A stretch of 64,000 nucleotides of DNA from Diadema setosum (lineage: Eukaryota; Echinodermata; Echinoidea; Diadematoida; Diadematidae): the NCBI RefSeq assembly GCF_964275005.1, contig NC_092686.1:13922431-13986430 (forward strand). The letters run 5' to 3'. A model generated the notes under the pieces. It did not search any database. It worked only from the letters and a program-made list of their open reading frames with translations, and was not told the DNA's origin. The stretch's first letter is position 1, and each line of letters starts with the position of its first letter. Of the stretch, positions 1-10,524 are shown piece after piece. A program made the translations under genes and the position numbers.

Positions 1-1479
1 TACCGCAATCTGCGCAAGGCCAGCATCAAATACATGAATCTTACATGACATCCCCTCTCCCACATGCTAAAAGCATTTGATTGTCCGTGATGAACATCTT
101 CAATACAATCATGATCATGAACAAAATGTTCATCTAGATCGAATTTAACGGAGTTCATTTATTCGTCAATACGTCAAATAAAAGTACAAAAGTCCAATTT
201 GCACTTCTCTACGTTCAAATCCTTTTCAACAGCTGTACATGTATCAAACTTTTGTAATATCTTGTTTTCATTTGTATCAATGCTTCATGACATTTTACCA
301 CGTACAAGTCGATTTACTAATTTGCAGTTATTTTGTATTATTTGCGTATGAAAGCAAACAAATAAATAAAACGAAATAAAACGGCATGAAATCCTAAAGT
401 ATATACATATTCAGTGTCCACAATTTTACATCATTTTACTTTCTATGTCCTTTAAAAGTTACCATGAATTAAGTTGTAATTGTGATTGTCCCCAATTTCT
501 TAATAGTTATACCGTTGACATTTTAACCTGTAATACCCCTCATTAATATAACTGACACGAGGCTGAAATTTTCTCCGAATGTTCAAGGGTGCTCAATGGT
601 GTTCTTTTAATCTGGAAAGAAAATGTATGAGTTCTGTTTTCTATAATATAGGAAAAGAAGAATATGGTGTCCGAGCTTGATAAACCTAAAAAAATGGAAT
701 TCCTTATAAAAGAAGGTACATTTTGAATAAGATCTAGATTCGAGACTAACTATAAAAAACGATATTTCAAAAGCGTTCTCAATATCAGTCTAAATAATTC
801 AAATATTCCATTCATATGTGTACGAATTGTTGAATTGAATTGAATTGAATAACTGAAACTGCACCGGTCTTACACTCGAGACACAGTAAACAGTTCCAGC
901 GTATTTATTTTCATATTTCACTTGAGATACATTTCATCGAAATACATTAAAAAAGTATACAAACCAAGCAAGATACAAAATATGTTATAAATGGGGACAT
1001 GGACAGAAAGTGTAACAGCGTATATAGTGTACATAAGACAATTCTCTATAACTTGTGAAATATGATGGAACCGCAAAAGCAAAGCTTGTAAACGCAGGTT
1101 ACAAGAAAATATACCAGTGTAAATTTGATAAGCATTCAATGGAGATAAGACACGAAGTAATAATGACGAAACTATATAAAAACTAAATTATCAAGGTGCA
1201 AAGGAAAAAGAAAATAAAAGAGATGAAAAAGAAAAGAAAAAAACAAAAACCTAAGGAATAAGAACAGGGTAAAAAAAAATTGATATAGCATATTGATACA
1301 CAAGTATATACACACACATGTCTAGAATCAAATTCATAACGAGTTCAATATGTTACTACTGGTACGGATGCAGTGATTATATAATGGGAGCATAAACCAG
1401 AAGTAAACAATCATAAACTGCAGGTTGATTCATCATACATTAAATGAGGTTACTGCAGATAACATATGAAAGAAAAATT
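1..1479. other. Non-coding host DNA, no gene seen
   Basis: AT-rich sequence without a convincing gene; the open frame at 918-1139 (minus) has no domain-like composition and is judged a chance frame. A short GAATT-type tandem repeat lies at about 831-852. The segment 1195-1290 is purine/A-rich and borders the 3' side of the minus-strand non-LTR fragment, so it may be its 3' untranslated remnant. Upstream exons of the host gene whose exon lies at 2891 might be here but were not identified. Confidence 0.5.
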
Positions 1480-2177
1480 CTAATCAGGCAGGTTATATTC
1501 ATTTATTAACTTTGATTTCAATTTCTGTTTGAATATAAGCATACTAGAGCAATTGATTAAGTCGGTGGGAAGATCATTCCAGAATTTAGGTCCGGTAAAA
1601 ACAATTGTTTTTTGAGCAAGGAGTGTGCGAGTACGTGGAAGGTGAAATGAATCTCTTTGTCTTGTTGGGTAAGCATGGACGACATCGTTTTTCTGAAACA
1701 TATGGGTAAATACGTCAGGAAAGCCGTTGGCTGATAACTGAAACATAAATGTGCCTAAGTTATATAAAAACAAGTCAGCAACCTTAAGGAGTCTGCTTTC
1801 GAAGAAAAAAGAATAATTCGTGTGACAATAAAAATCGGTTAAATTAACTGAACGAATAGCCCGTTTTTGTAGTTTGAAAATTTTATCAATGTGTAATTTG
1901 GCACAGTTGCCCAGGCAAGTATACCGTAACTGAGATAGGGTAAAACTAGCGTTGAATATATGTTTTTTAATGTACTTGGGGAAAAATGTTTTATCTTATT
2001 TAAGATCCCAGTATTTCTCGAAAGCATCTTACACAAGTAATCTATATGATATTTCCATGTTAATTCCTGGTCAATATAAAGACCTAAAAATTTAGACGAT
2101 TCAACTGGAGTCAAGCAATCATTATTCATTTTTTTTTTTTTTTTATCGCCAGGCAAATGCGTTGAGAAAATCCTCAA
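1480..2177 (-). pseudogene. CR1/L2-like non-LTR retrotransposon, 3' fragment of reverse transcriptase ORF
   Basis: Two minus-strand frames (2177-1839, then 1773-1480) carry the C-terminal hallmarks of a CR1/L2/Jockey-type ORF2. The first has the 'KFLGLYIDQELTWKYHIDYL' block followed by 'LVLPYLSYGILAW', the thumb region after the RT palm. The second has 'GPKFWNDLP' and a final 'FKQKLKSKLINEY', the usual C-terminal end. They lie in different frames with a gap, and a poly(T) run at about 2129-2143 interrupts the first, so the copy is dead and 5'-truncated. No catalytic RT motif is visible. Exact clade (CR1, L2, Crack, Daphne) cannot be settled by eye. Confidence 0.75.
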
Positions 2178-2890
2178 CTAATTTCTGTCATATTATTTGT
2201 AAATAGGTCTAACCGATTTTTTTAATAATTACTTTTCCTTCTCAAAAAACATTTCTAACTGTGCCTTTATCACAGTTTTTCATAACTTACTTTTTTCCAA
2301 TAGGTTTGAATATAAAACAATTTTTTTCTTTTCTGTTGATTGACCGCGAAAGAAAATTTGAATCCCAGGATTTTCTTTGGTATGATTATTTTTGTAAGTC
2401 TTGAATCGGGTGATGAACAATCAAACACTACGTATATACTTGTAACCCCAAATATCATACAATGTTTTCGGTCTTCATTCTCATTGTCTTAAACAGAGGA
2501 CCGGTTTGTTCGTCTGAGCAGTGATTCATCAAAACACTGTATAAGTGTTCTAAAGTAATTTTAAGTGTTTTTAAAGGATACCTCTTTTGTGTTTCGTAAG
2601 TTAAATGTAGAAAATATGTAATGGTCGGATATTAAAGCATCATGCCATGTGGATAAAGAGGAAGAAAATTACTAAGAATATCAGGAGGGGTTGCAGATTG
2701 ATCATTAACACGAGAAGTGAAAGAAATATCCATGGAAAATTTGAGGGTCGCATAATGCCAGTAATAGATCATGTGTTCCACTACCGTGCACAGTCTTTTG
2801 ATGCATTGTGAATACAGTTACGCTGCTATCCTTATTTTTGATATCATAAAGTATTAGTTTCATCATTTTTCTTTGCTTCCTTTGCTAAAG
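2178..2890. other. Presumed intron upstream of host exon
   Basis: No coding frame with recognisable features. The last bases form a pyrimidine-rich tract ending in AAAG directly before the short exon at 2891, in keeping with a 3' splice site. Weak similarity of 2840-2890 to 63,650-63,701 supports the paralogy of the two host genes. Confidence 0.45.
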
Positions 2891-2929
2891 GTGGAGGTAT
2901 ACAAGGCGACTGGTACCCTCGTAAAGGCG
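2891..2929 (+). CDS. Short internal exon of a small secreted-peptide gene (gene 1)
   Basis: A 39-bp open segment lies between a pyrimidine-rich acceptor (ending CTAAAG) and a donor (GTAGGTAATA). Read in phase 1 it encodes GGIQGDWYPRKG. Its 3' end and donor (AAAGGCG|GTAGGT) match the exon at 63,702-63,746 (GAAGGCG|GTAGGT), and the following intron also begins alike (TTATCATTTCAT versus TTAATCATTTCAT). Both exons are multiples of three with phase-1 ends, so they are symmetrical. Phase matches the terminal exon at 13,514. Signal peptide and earlier exons of this copy were not found. Family not recognised; gene structure is inferred from splice signals and paralogy. Confidence 0.55.
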
Positions 2930-3174
2930 GTAGGTAATACTAATTAATCATTTCATTTTCATATATATATATATATATGTAACACGGGTATGTTGGAGAA
3001 CATACAGTTGCTCTAGTCTGAGTTCAAGTTCCCTCCTTGGTAAACTCTTTTGTTTCCTGATGAAAAGGCCACCAGGTGACCACCTTAGCACCCGGCGTTT
3101 GTTTGGTAAACAAATCCCTTTCTTACCTGAGAGCTGAATGAACATCATCTGGCGTGGGTCAGCACAAGTTCTTC

Positions 3175-3233
3175 ACTTTGCAGAACTGTGTTGATCAAGC
3201 CAGATGTGTTCTCCCCCTGCTCTCTATACAGGT
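3175..3233 (+). repeat. First copy of 59-bp direct repeat within the LTR
   Basis: Identical over 59 bp to 4806-4864, with 1,572 bp between the copies. This copy ends in CAG|GTAAGAA, a consensus 5' splice site. The same pair is found in the 3' LTR (11,088-11,146, one substitution, and 12,723-12,781). The repeat has a pyrimidine-rich tract ending ACAG, so it also resembles a 3' splice site. Confidence 0.9.
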
Positions 3234-3883
3234 AAGAATTATTCTACTTCATATACTCTCTTGCTGTCTATGTATGTTTCACATATTGATATGTTATTAA
3301 TGATGTGTGTTTTGATTTCATAATCACAGGATTTCCAAATCATAGATATGGTTGAGAATCCGTTATATTAATTCATAACATATGAAGTTATGATTTTACT
3401 CATCAGTTAACTTTTGGTCGCTGCCTTGCAATAGTAGTTTATTCCAGTTGTTGAAAACAACCAATTAGATATATACGTTATTCTCAGCTTCTATACAGGC
3501 TTGATATATTCAAGGAGTTGAGGAGTGGTCTGTAGTTGTCTTTAAGCGATGTGCATTTGGTAACTGGCTCAGTTGCAAGATACTGTGGAAGTAATTATGT
3601 ATTGCTAAGTTAGGCGTTAGCGACTGTGGAAATGTTGTCATATTATCGCCAAATTAATTCATTAATATGCCGGTGGATATTTTATTAGATATGCCCTTCG
3701 CAGTATTCGATGTATGTAGAGTGTTAAAATCTAAGTAGGCGTATATGTATGTGGGAACGTGCCCCATACTGCTGTATATAATGTATAGCTTTTCGCTTAA
3801 TCCAGAAATTACGTTGCATGTGAAGGAACTCATGGCTTTTCTTAGCGTACTATACAATATCATGTTATGTACAGGGTAGCATC

Positions 3884-3916
<33 letters not shown>

Positions 3917-4798
3917 CTGTGTGATTGTGTGTAATTGCTTGTGTGTTGTCGGTGTGTGTGTGTGGATGTGCATGCGCGTATGTGTAATCTGTGCCCCGTG
4001 TAAGTCGCTAACATATAGAAGAGGTAGTTGATTTGACGTAGAGTAGGACAGTAGTTTTCCTGCTCAGGCTCGTCTGTACTGTTGTAGTAAGTTTTGTACA
4101 CAAGGCAGTGGACAGGGTGTGCATTTTTATGTTATGGTACGGTAGGTGAATGGGGTCTGCGCGAGTAGACTAGGCCGGCTGACCACGGCTTTTTAAGACC
4201 GCGCTACGGCGGAGGGCCATTGTCAAGTTTCTTTACTTTTGTGGAGGCCGGAAAGATGTGCTGGTAGCTCTTTTGTTTCAAAGTCTTAATGGGGGAAGTC
4301 TCTCCCCATCTCCTTTTCTCTCTAGGCCTGGAAGAGGCGAAAAGAGGAGCTAACTTTTTGTAGTACATTCACAGTGCCCACGCTGGTTAAAGTTTCTTTT
4401 GTATACTTGGTTGGCTTTTTATACGCTGGGGAGCCCAGCGTCTTCTCGCCTTAGCTTTTATTTTAGTTTGTGAGTCTACAAAGTGCTTAATCCATGGCAG
4501 GGTTCTGCATCGGGGCTTTTACCAATGTACAGTATTCTGTTGAGTGTAGTTGAGAGCGTTTGTGTCATGTATATAGAGAGAGATAAGTTAAGTCAATGTG
4601 TACGGAAATGAAGTTTCGGTTAATGAGAAATAGTAAATGTAATAGGACATCTGGTGATAGAGTAACATGTAGTTAATAGTACTAACGGGTAGTTTGGATA
4701 ATGTGTTGTATGTAATATGTCAGTGTATATAGTGTATGTGAAACTTGTGATTGTTGCGTTTTTGTAAATTGAAAGTATTATGTATCATGTTGAATGTG

Positions 4799-4804
4799 AA
4801 TAAA
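4799..4804 (+). terminator. LTR polyadenylation signal AATAAA
   Basis: AATAAA lies immediately upstream of the second 59-bp repeat; the equivalent in the 3' LTR is at 12,716-12,721 and would end the genomic transcript. Position about 235 bp before the LTR end gives a normal U5 length. Confidence 0.7.
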
Positions 4805-4805
4805 G

Positions 4806-4864
4806 ACTTTGCAGAACTGTGTTGATCAAGCCAGATGTGTTCTCCCCCTGCTCTCTATACAGGT
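4806..4864 (+). repeat. Second copy of 59-bp direct repeat within the LTR
   Basis: Same 59 bp as 3175-3233 but followed by GTGTCATA instead of GTAAGAAT. It starts two bases after the poly(A) signal. The pyrimidine tract ending CTATACAG makes it a plausible splice acceptor for a donor in the first copy; splicing between them would leave one copy of the repeat. Confidence 0.9.
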
Positions 4865-5043
4865 GTCATATCTCGCAAGGTCAGGGACCTGTTCTTGCAT
4901 CGTCACCCCCCCCCCCATTTTGTTGAGTGAACGCCCCCTGCATCCCCTTACCCACAAGCAGGCTGCGACTATACATATAGGAGAGCAAGACAGTGCGCTG
5001 TTAGCTGTCGCGCTTGCAACGAAACACGGGCGTTACACGAAAC

Positions 5044-5061
5044 TGGCGTAGTCGGCAGGAT
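5044..5061 (+). other. Primer-binding site of the Ty3/gypsy element
   Basis: TGGCGTAGTCGGCAGGAT starts six bases after the 5' LTR. A TGG start is expected for a tRNA 3' CCA primer; the tRNA species is not assigned here. Confidence 0.7.
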
Positions 5062-5066
5062 CCTTT

Positions 5067-8000
5067 TTGTTTATCTACATACTACATCGAGGTTGTGGTA
5101 CCAGAAATATGACAGTTGATATGAGCGGATGCGGACGAGTGCCGGCCAGCCTTCGAGAAGACGTCGACGTCGACAGCGTGGTTCCGAATGGGCAGGTGGC
5201 AAACTCCCCGACGTTCATGGTGGCCCAGCAGGTGAGGAACGTCCCCATTTTCTCCGGCCAGCGTGATGGAAAAATCAATGTAGACGACTGGATTCGGGAC
5301 ATGGACTATATTTTGCTGGCTGCTGCACCCCAGCCCACGAGCTTCGCATTTGCCACAATCGTACGGAACTTAAGCGGAGAAGCACGGCGTCTGGTCCTGA
5401 ACATTCCCCCGAGTGAGCGCACTCCGGAAGCCGCTTTCAATGAACTGAGACTCGAGTACGCAGATGGGAGTTGTCATGGCGACCCAATGGCGCAGTTTTA
5501 CGAGAGGGTACAGCGGCAACACGAGGAGGTCGGCTCTTTTTCTATCGCACTTGAGGGCATTCTGTGCAATATAGAGGAGGCCCTGTACGACGGCGTACCA
5601 ATGGAGGACCGGGACGCCAAACTGACCACGCAGTTCATGAGGGGCCTGCGTGACGAGGAGGTTCGGGCGAGGCTGTCACCAATGCAGCCTCGACTCATGA
5701 CATTCCGAGCCTTAAAGGACGAGCTACGTCACCTCGCTAGGGAGAGGGCAACCAGGTGTCATCTTGGCCAGGATCGTCGGGGTGTTAGCATCCAGCAAGG
5801 GAAGGTGGCAGATAGCAACAAGCAGAGTGGAGATCCGGCGATGAGGGAGATTTTAGCGGTGCTGAAAGATGTGCGGAAGGACCAGCAGACCCACCTGTCC
5901 AGATTGGCGGACCTGGAGGGACGAATGACGGCGCTGGAAACTAGAGCGCCACTACAACTTCCTGCGCAGCCCAGGCCAAACCCCCCTCCCCCTCAGAGGT
6001 CGACTGCTTGCTACATCTGTGGACTGGAGGGAAATCTCGCTAGAAGCTGCCCTTCCCACGTACCTGCCAATCCTTCACAACGGGTAAGGCCCACAGCGGT
6101 GGCTGTGGGCACTAACAAGACTGACCCTAACCCCCCTGACTTGACTAAGACTGACAAAATCACAACCCACTCAAATAACGTGACTTCAACGACTCATACC
6201 CCTACGACAAGGACAAATGACCTGGGTGTCGTGGGGCCAGCCAACGAGACTCTGGTGACAATTAACGGCAGAGAGGTCAATGCGCTCATCGACTCAGGTT
6301 CGCAGGTCACAACCGTATCTGAGGAGCTGTGGCGTACGCACCCTGGCCTGCGTGGACAACCTCTCAGGGCTGCTGACTTATTCGTCATCGGTGCTGACGA
6401 CCACGAGGTGCGCGTACTGGGGGTAATCGACTCCAGCTTATCCATCTTAGGCTTCGAGTACACAAGGGTCCCGACGCTCGTGACAGCCACGACAAGGTAC
6501 AAGCGTGACGTCCCTTTGCTGGTCGGAACCAATGTTATCAGGGCGTTAGAGGAGGACTGCATGAGGGTTCACGGAAAAGAGTCTTTCCTACATGCTGTAG
6601 GGGAGAGGGACTCCATCTGGAAAGCAGCCCTCATGCGTCTGGGGTTAGCAGATGTCAGTGGAAAAGGAGACTTCATCGGGCGCGTTACTCTGCATGGGCG
6701 GCCTGTTCAGCTGATGCCGGGAGAACAGGTGACCGTGAGGGGCCGCGTGCATGGAAGGACTCCAGTTCCAGACTGCTGCGCTCTAGTAGAACCAACCTCA
6801 GCTAATGGGAACCTGACCTGTCTTCGGACACTGTCGCCTGTAAGTGGAGGTATCGTTTTTGTGACAGTCAGAAATAGTGGTGGCGTACCCATCACCCTCA
6901 CTTCAACTTCCTCACTCGCAATACTTCGCGCTGTGAAGGAAATTCACAGCATTGAGCCACCAAAAGAACAGCAGCAAACCAACAGACATCAAGTCCGGTG
7001 CCACACACAGACCACGACACATTTAAAAGACATTGACCTATCGCACCTGGGGGATGACGAGCACAGCAAGCTCCAGCAATTCCTCGAGAGAAACGGCGAT
7101 GTCTTTTCTCACCACTCGACAGACTATGGCCATACGACGTCGATTACCCACCAGATTCCCCTCGTCGACCCCGTCCCTTTCCGTCTTCCCTACCGGAGAA
7201 TCCCCCCAGCCCTCTACCAGGACGTGAAAGACATGTTGAAAGAAATGAATGATGCTGGAGTTATACGCCCAAGCAGCAGCCCATATGCTTCCCCCATCGT
7301 CATCGCCAAGAAGAAAGACGGCAGTCTACGCTTCTGCATAGACTATCGAAAGCTGAATGGTAAGACGGTGAGGGATGCTTACCCACTCCCCAGGATCGAG
7401 GAAGCCCTGGACTCGCTCGGTAAGGCCAAATACTTCAGCACGCTGGACCTCACTTCGGGCTACTGGCAGGTGGAGGTCGACGAGCACGACAAGGCGAAGA
7501 CGGCATTCATGACTCCGATGGGCCTCTTCGAGTGCAACCGGATGCCGTTTGGGCTTCAGAATGCCCCTGCCACATTTCAGAGGTTAATGATGACGTGCCT
7601 GGGAGACCTGAACATGAATTCCGTCCTGATCTACCTCGATGACGTCATCGTTTTTTCGACGACACTCGACGAGCACCTGGAACGTCTGCAGACGGTATTC
7701 AACAGGCTGAGGCAGCACGGCCTGAAACTCAAACCTTCAAAGTGCCGTATTTTGCAGAGTGAGGTAAGCTACCTTGGGCACGTTGTCTCTGCAAATGGTG
7801 TAGCGACTGATCCGGAGAAGCTGGCGAAGGTCGCTGATTGGCCACGACCATCAAATAAGAAGGAAATGCAGCAGTTCCTTGGTTTCTGCGGGTACTATCG
7901 CAGATATGTCAAGTCCTACTCGGAGATCGCGGCCCCGTTGTACCGTCTGACGAGTGGCGACCCACGGAAGAAGAAAGGGAAGAAGACAGCTGTGCCAGTT

Positions 8001-8924
8001 CCTTATGAATGGTCCCATGAGTGTGAAGCTGCGTTCACTGAGTTGAAGAAGAGGCTCACTTCTGCGCCGATCCTCGGGTATGCAGACTACTCGTTGCCCT
8101 TCATCTTAGAGACAGATGCATCTGGACTGGGACTCGGAGCCGTTCTCTCCCAGAAACAAGATGGCGTACAGAGGGTCATTGCATATGGCAGCAGAGGCCT
8201 CAGCCCAGCAGAGACTAGGTATCCAGCCCACAAGCTCGAGTACCTGGCACTAAAATGGGCGGTCACCGACAAGTTCAAGGACTTCTTGTACGGCCACGAG
8301 TTTGTTGTATACACGGACAACAACCCGCTCAAGTATGCCACCTCCTCTGCCAAACTAGACGCAACAGGTCAACGCTGGGCAGCTGAATTGGCCAACTATG
8401 ACTTCCAGGTGGTCTACCGGTCTGGGAAGGCTAACGCCAACGCAGACGCGCTCTCCCGGTTGCCAGCCCCTGACAAGAAGGACCTCCCCCCATCCCGCCC
8501 AGGTGATGATGGTAACGTCGAACCTACTGTCCCCACTGCCCAGGTTGCCCAACAGGTGAAAGTTCCTCAACCGCACTTCGAGGCCCTGCCATCAATGAGT
8601 GTACAAGAACTCCAGAGGGCGCAATCAGCAGATGAAGAAATGGCGGTTGTGATCGAGTACATTAAGGAGTCTACCAAACCTCCTAGGCGTCGACGGGCTC
8701 AACTTCCCAGCCAGGCCAAAAACCTTCTATGGCAGTGGGAACGTTTATCTCTTCATGATGGCCTCCTTGTCAGGACGATAGAGAAGGAAGGGAGAGATGT
8801 CACTCAGCTGGTTCATGCCTACGACACTTCGACCTATGGCGATGCAGGAACTCCACGACAGGATGGGCCACATGGGACCCGAACGTACTCTAGATCTCCT
8901 GAGAGAACGGTTTTACTGGCCTAA
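5067..8924 (+). CDS. Gag-protease-reverse transcriptase-RNase H polyprotein of the Ty3/gypsy element
   Basis: A 1,285-residue frame; the true start may be the second Met (5109). Residues about 55-235 are a retrotransposon Gag capsid-like region. A zinc knuckle at 315-328 (CYICGLEGNLARSC) has Asn323 where the CCHC histidine is expected. The protease has IDSG at 408-411. RT shows SGYWQ with Asp794, MPFGLQNAPATFQRL and YLDD at 856-859. RNase H has the acidic set Asp1017, Glu1058, Asp1084, Asp1127. The frame then runs into unrelated sequence and stops at 8924; integrase continues in the next frame (+1) from about 8800-8815. All catalytic residues are present, so the polyprotein may be functional if the frame change is programmed. 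Confidence 0.92.
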   Translation: MFIYILHRGCGTRNMTVDMSGCGRVPASLREDVDVDSVVPNGQVANSPTFMVAQQVRNVPIFSGQRDGKINVDDWIRDMDYILLAAAPQPTSFAFATIVRNLSGEARRLVLNIPPSERTPEAAFNELRLEYADGSCHGDPMAQFYERVQRQHEEVGSFSIALEGILCNIEEALYDGVPMEDRDAKLTTQFMRGLRDEEVRARLSPMQPRLMTFRALKDELRHLARERATRCHLGQDRRGVSIQQGKVADSNKQSGDPAMREILAVLKDVRKDQQTHLSRLADLEGRMTALETRAPLQLPAQPRPNPPPPQRSTACYICGLEGNLARSCPSHVPANPSQRVRPTAVAVGTNKTDPNPPDLTKTDKITTHSNNVTSTTHTPTTRTNDLGVVGPANETLVTINGREVNALIDSGSQVTTVSEELWRTHPGLRGQPLRAADLFVIGADDHEVRVLGVIDSSLSILGFEYTRVPTLVTATTRYKRDVPLLVGTNVIRALEEDCMRVHGKESFLHAVGERDSIWKAALMRLGLADVSGKGDFIGRVTLHGRPVQLMPGEQVTVRGRVHGRTPVPDCCALVEPTSANGNLTCLRTLSPVSGGIVFVTVRNSGGVPITLTSTSSLAILRAVKEIHSIEPPKEQQQTNRHQVRCHTQTTTHLKDIDLSHLGDDEHSKLQQFLERNGDVFSHHSTDYGHTTSITHQIPLVDPVPFRLPYRRIPPALYQDVKDMLKEMNDAGVIRPSSSPYASPIVIAKKKDGSLRFCIDYRKLNGKTVRDAYPLPRIEEALDSLGKAKYFSTLDLTSGYWQVEVDEHDKAKTAFMTPMGLFECNRMPFGLQNAPATFQRLMMTCLGDLNMNSVLIYLDDVIVFSTTLDEHLERLQTVFNRLRQHGLKLKPSKCRILQSEVSYLGHVVSANGVATDPEKLAKVADWPRPSNKKEMQQFLGFCGYYRRYVKSYSEIAAPLYRLTSGDPRKKKGKKTAVPVPYEWSHECEAAFTELKKRLTSAPILGYADYSLPFILETDASGLGLGAVLSQKQDGVQRVIAYGSRGLSPAETRYPAHKLEYLALKWAVTDKFKDFLYGHEFVVYTDNNPLKYATSSAKLDATGQRWAAELANYDFQVVYRSGKANANADALSRLPAPDKKDLPPSRPGDDGNVEPTVPTAQVAQQVKVPQPHFEALPSMSVQELQRAQSADEEMAVVIEYIKESTKPPRRRRAQLPSQAKNLLWQWERLSLHDGLLVRTIEKEGRDVTQLVHAYDTSTYGDAGTPRQDGPHGTRTYSRSPERTVLLA

Positions 8925-10524
8925 GATGGAGGAGACTGTGAAGGAGTGGTGCAGTTCCTGTGAACGTTGCAGTCTCAGACGATCTGCGAAGGCAAGCCAC
9001 AGGGCTCCCCTCACCACCATCCAGACAAGTCGGCCACTTGAGCTGGTGTCGATGGACTTCCTGACGCTCGAGAAGTCGAAGGGTGGGATTGAGAATGTGT
9101 TGGTTTTAACCGACCATTTTACACGTTTCTCGAAGGCCTACCCGACACGTGACCAGAAGGCATCGACGGTTGCTCAGGTACTGTGGTCGAAGTATATATG
9201 CAACTTTGGATTCCCAGAGAGGCTGCTGTCTGACCAGGGGAGGAGCTTCGAAAGCGGCGTCGTGAGGGAGCTATGTAAGCTGGCCGGTATTACTAAGTCC
9301 CGAACCACCTCCTATCATCCACAGGGAAACGGGATGACCGAACGCTTCAATAGGACCCTCATCCACCTCCTACGCTCCCTTGATCCCGAGGAGAAGAGAG
9401 ACTGGAAGAGCCACGTCGAGACCCTGACCCATGCCTACAATTGTACCAAACATGAGTCGACTGGGTATGCCCCCTTCTTCCTCATGTTTGGACGACATCC
9501 ACGACTACCAATTGACCTACTACTAGACCAGACTACAATCGACCACGACCTCGACCACGACGGCTTCGTGCAGAATCTTCGTGACAACTTAGCCTCTGCC
9601 TATGCACGCACTAGTGCATTGGCGAAGAAAGCCAGCGACCGACAAAAGGCATTCTACGACCGACGGTCCCGTGACAACCCTCTGCATCCAGGCGACCGAG
9701 TGCTGGTGAAACGGGTTGCATTTCAAGGAAAACACAAGCTGTCGGACAAGTGGGAGCCTCATCCGTATGTGGTCACCAAGAAAGTGAGTGAACTTGTATA
9801 TGTTGTTCAGCGAGAGGGTGCTGAGACGGAACGCACTCTACACCGCAACCTCCTGACTCGATGCAACTTCCTCCCGACTGAGTGCCATGATGCTGCAGAG
9901 CTTCCTCTACCAGACGAGATTCCGACATCCCCCGACGACATCTGTGAGATGGAGACGCCGGAGACTGACGTGGAGGAGGTAGGCCAGACCTTCGTCTATG
10001 GTGGTGTACATAACACTCAACCCATAGAACAGCAAAATGTCCCTGACATCCCAGTTCTACCCGATGGACTGCAGCCTGCCACCCAAACCACTCAGCCCCA
10101 CCCAGTGACAGAGGAAGGCCAGAGGGACCGGGAGACACGTGACGGCCAGTCCACCATTCCCGCTGACGATTGCGAGGGGCCACGGTCTCCGATGACTGAC
10201 AGGCAGGACGTGGTGATCGACATGTCGGCCGAAGATAACGACCAGCACACTCTGGGGGTCATCACCGGCCAGCCAACCACCGAGACAACGAGCGAGACGT
10301 CACAACAACACAACACGACTGTTCCCAACGCTGGAGACCAGGTAGCGGACACCCTACTTGGGGTACGCAGTCGTAGGCATAGACAACCTGTAGAGCGTCT
10401 GCAGTATACGAGTCTGGGCAATATAAACCAACTCACAGAAATGCAAGACACTTGTCGGGTCGCCTGCAGTCCCATAAAAAGTTCGACTTCTCCAAATGTA
10501 CATTATAATTATATGCATGTTTAA
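8797..10524 (+). CDS. Integrase of the Ty3/gypsy element
   Basis: A 575-residue frame overlapping the end of gag-pol in the +1 frame. The zinc-binding HHCC is present (His20, His25, Cys55, Cys58). The catalytic triad is Asp87, Asp146 and Glu182 with the canonical 35-residue D-E spacing. A GPY/F-like module follows around residues 305-345, with HPYVV in place of GPYVV. After that comes a low-complexity acidic/Thr-rich tail and a basic RSRRHRQPVERL motif common at gypsy pol C-termini. The first residues of the frame are probably not translated from their own Met; the protein is expected as part of Gag-Pol by frameshifting. Stop at 10,522-10,524. Confidence 0.92.
   Translation: MSLSWFMPTTLRPMAMQELHDRMGHMGPERTLDLLRERFYWPKMEETVKEWCSSCERCSLRRSAKASHRAPLTTIQTSRPLELVSMDFLTLEKSKGGIENVLVLTDHFTRFSKAYPTRDQKASTVAQVLWSKYICNFGFPERLLSDQGRSFESGVVRELCKLAGITKSRTTSYHPQGNGMTERFNRTLIHLLRSLDPEEKRDWKSHVETLTHAYNCTKHESTGYAPFFLMFGRHPRLPIDLLLDQTTIDHDLDHDGFVQNLRDNLASAYARTSALAKKASDRQKAFYDRRSRDNPLHPGDRVLVKRVAFQGKHKLSDKWEPHPYVVTKKVSELVYVVQREGAETERTLHRNLLTRCNFLPTECHDAAELPLPDEIPTSPDDICEMETPETDVEEVGQTFVYGGVHNTQPIEQQNVPDIPVLPDGLQPATQTTQPHPVTEEGQRDRETRDGQSTIPADDCEGPRSPMTDRQDVVIDMSAEDNDQHTLGVITGQPTTETTSETSQQHNTTVPNAGDQVADTLLGVRSRRHRQPVERLQYTSLGNINQLTEMQDTCRVACSPIKSSTSPNVHYNYMHV

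Larger units (their letters stand above)
2978..5037 (+). repeat. 5' LTR of the Ty3/gypsy element (2,060 bp)
   Basis: Begins TG and ends CA with short inverted termini (TGTAAC ... GTTACA). It is long for this superfamily. A TATA-like run lies at about 4416-4424 and AATAAA at 4799-4804, suggesting U3 to about 4450, R to about 4820 and U5 to 5037. A GT microsatellite sits at about 3887-3916 and a C run at about 4904-4916. A 59-bp sequence occurs twice inside the LTR. Confidence 0.93.

Noticed and set aside
3865..4101. Frames in the LTRs with (HT)n runs
   Set aside because: They are translations of the GT microsatellite.
9773..10475. Antisense frames opposite the integrase tail
   Set aside because: Shadow frames of the pol gene; no independent features.
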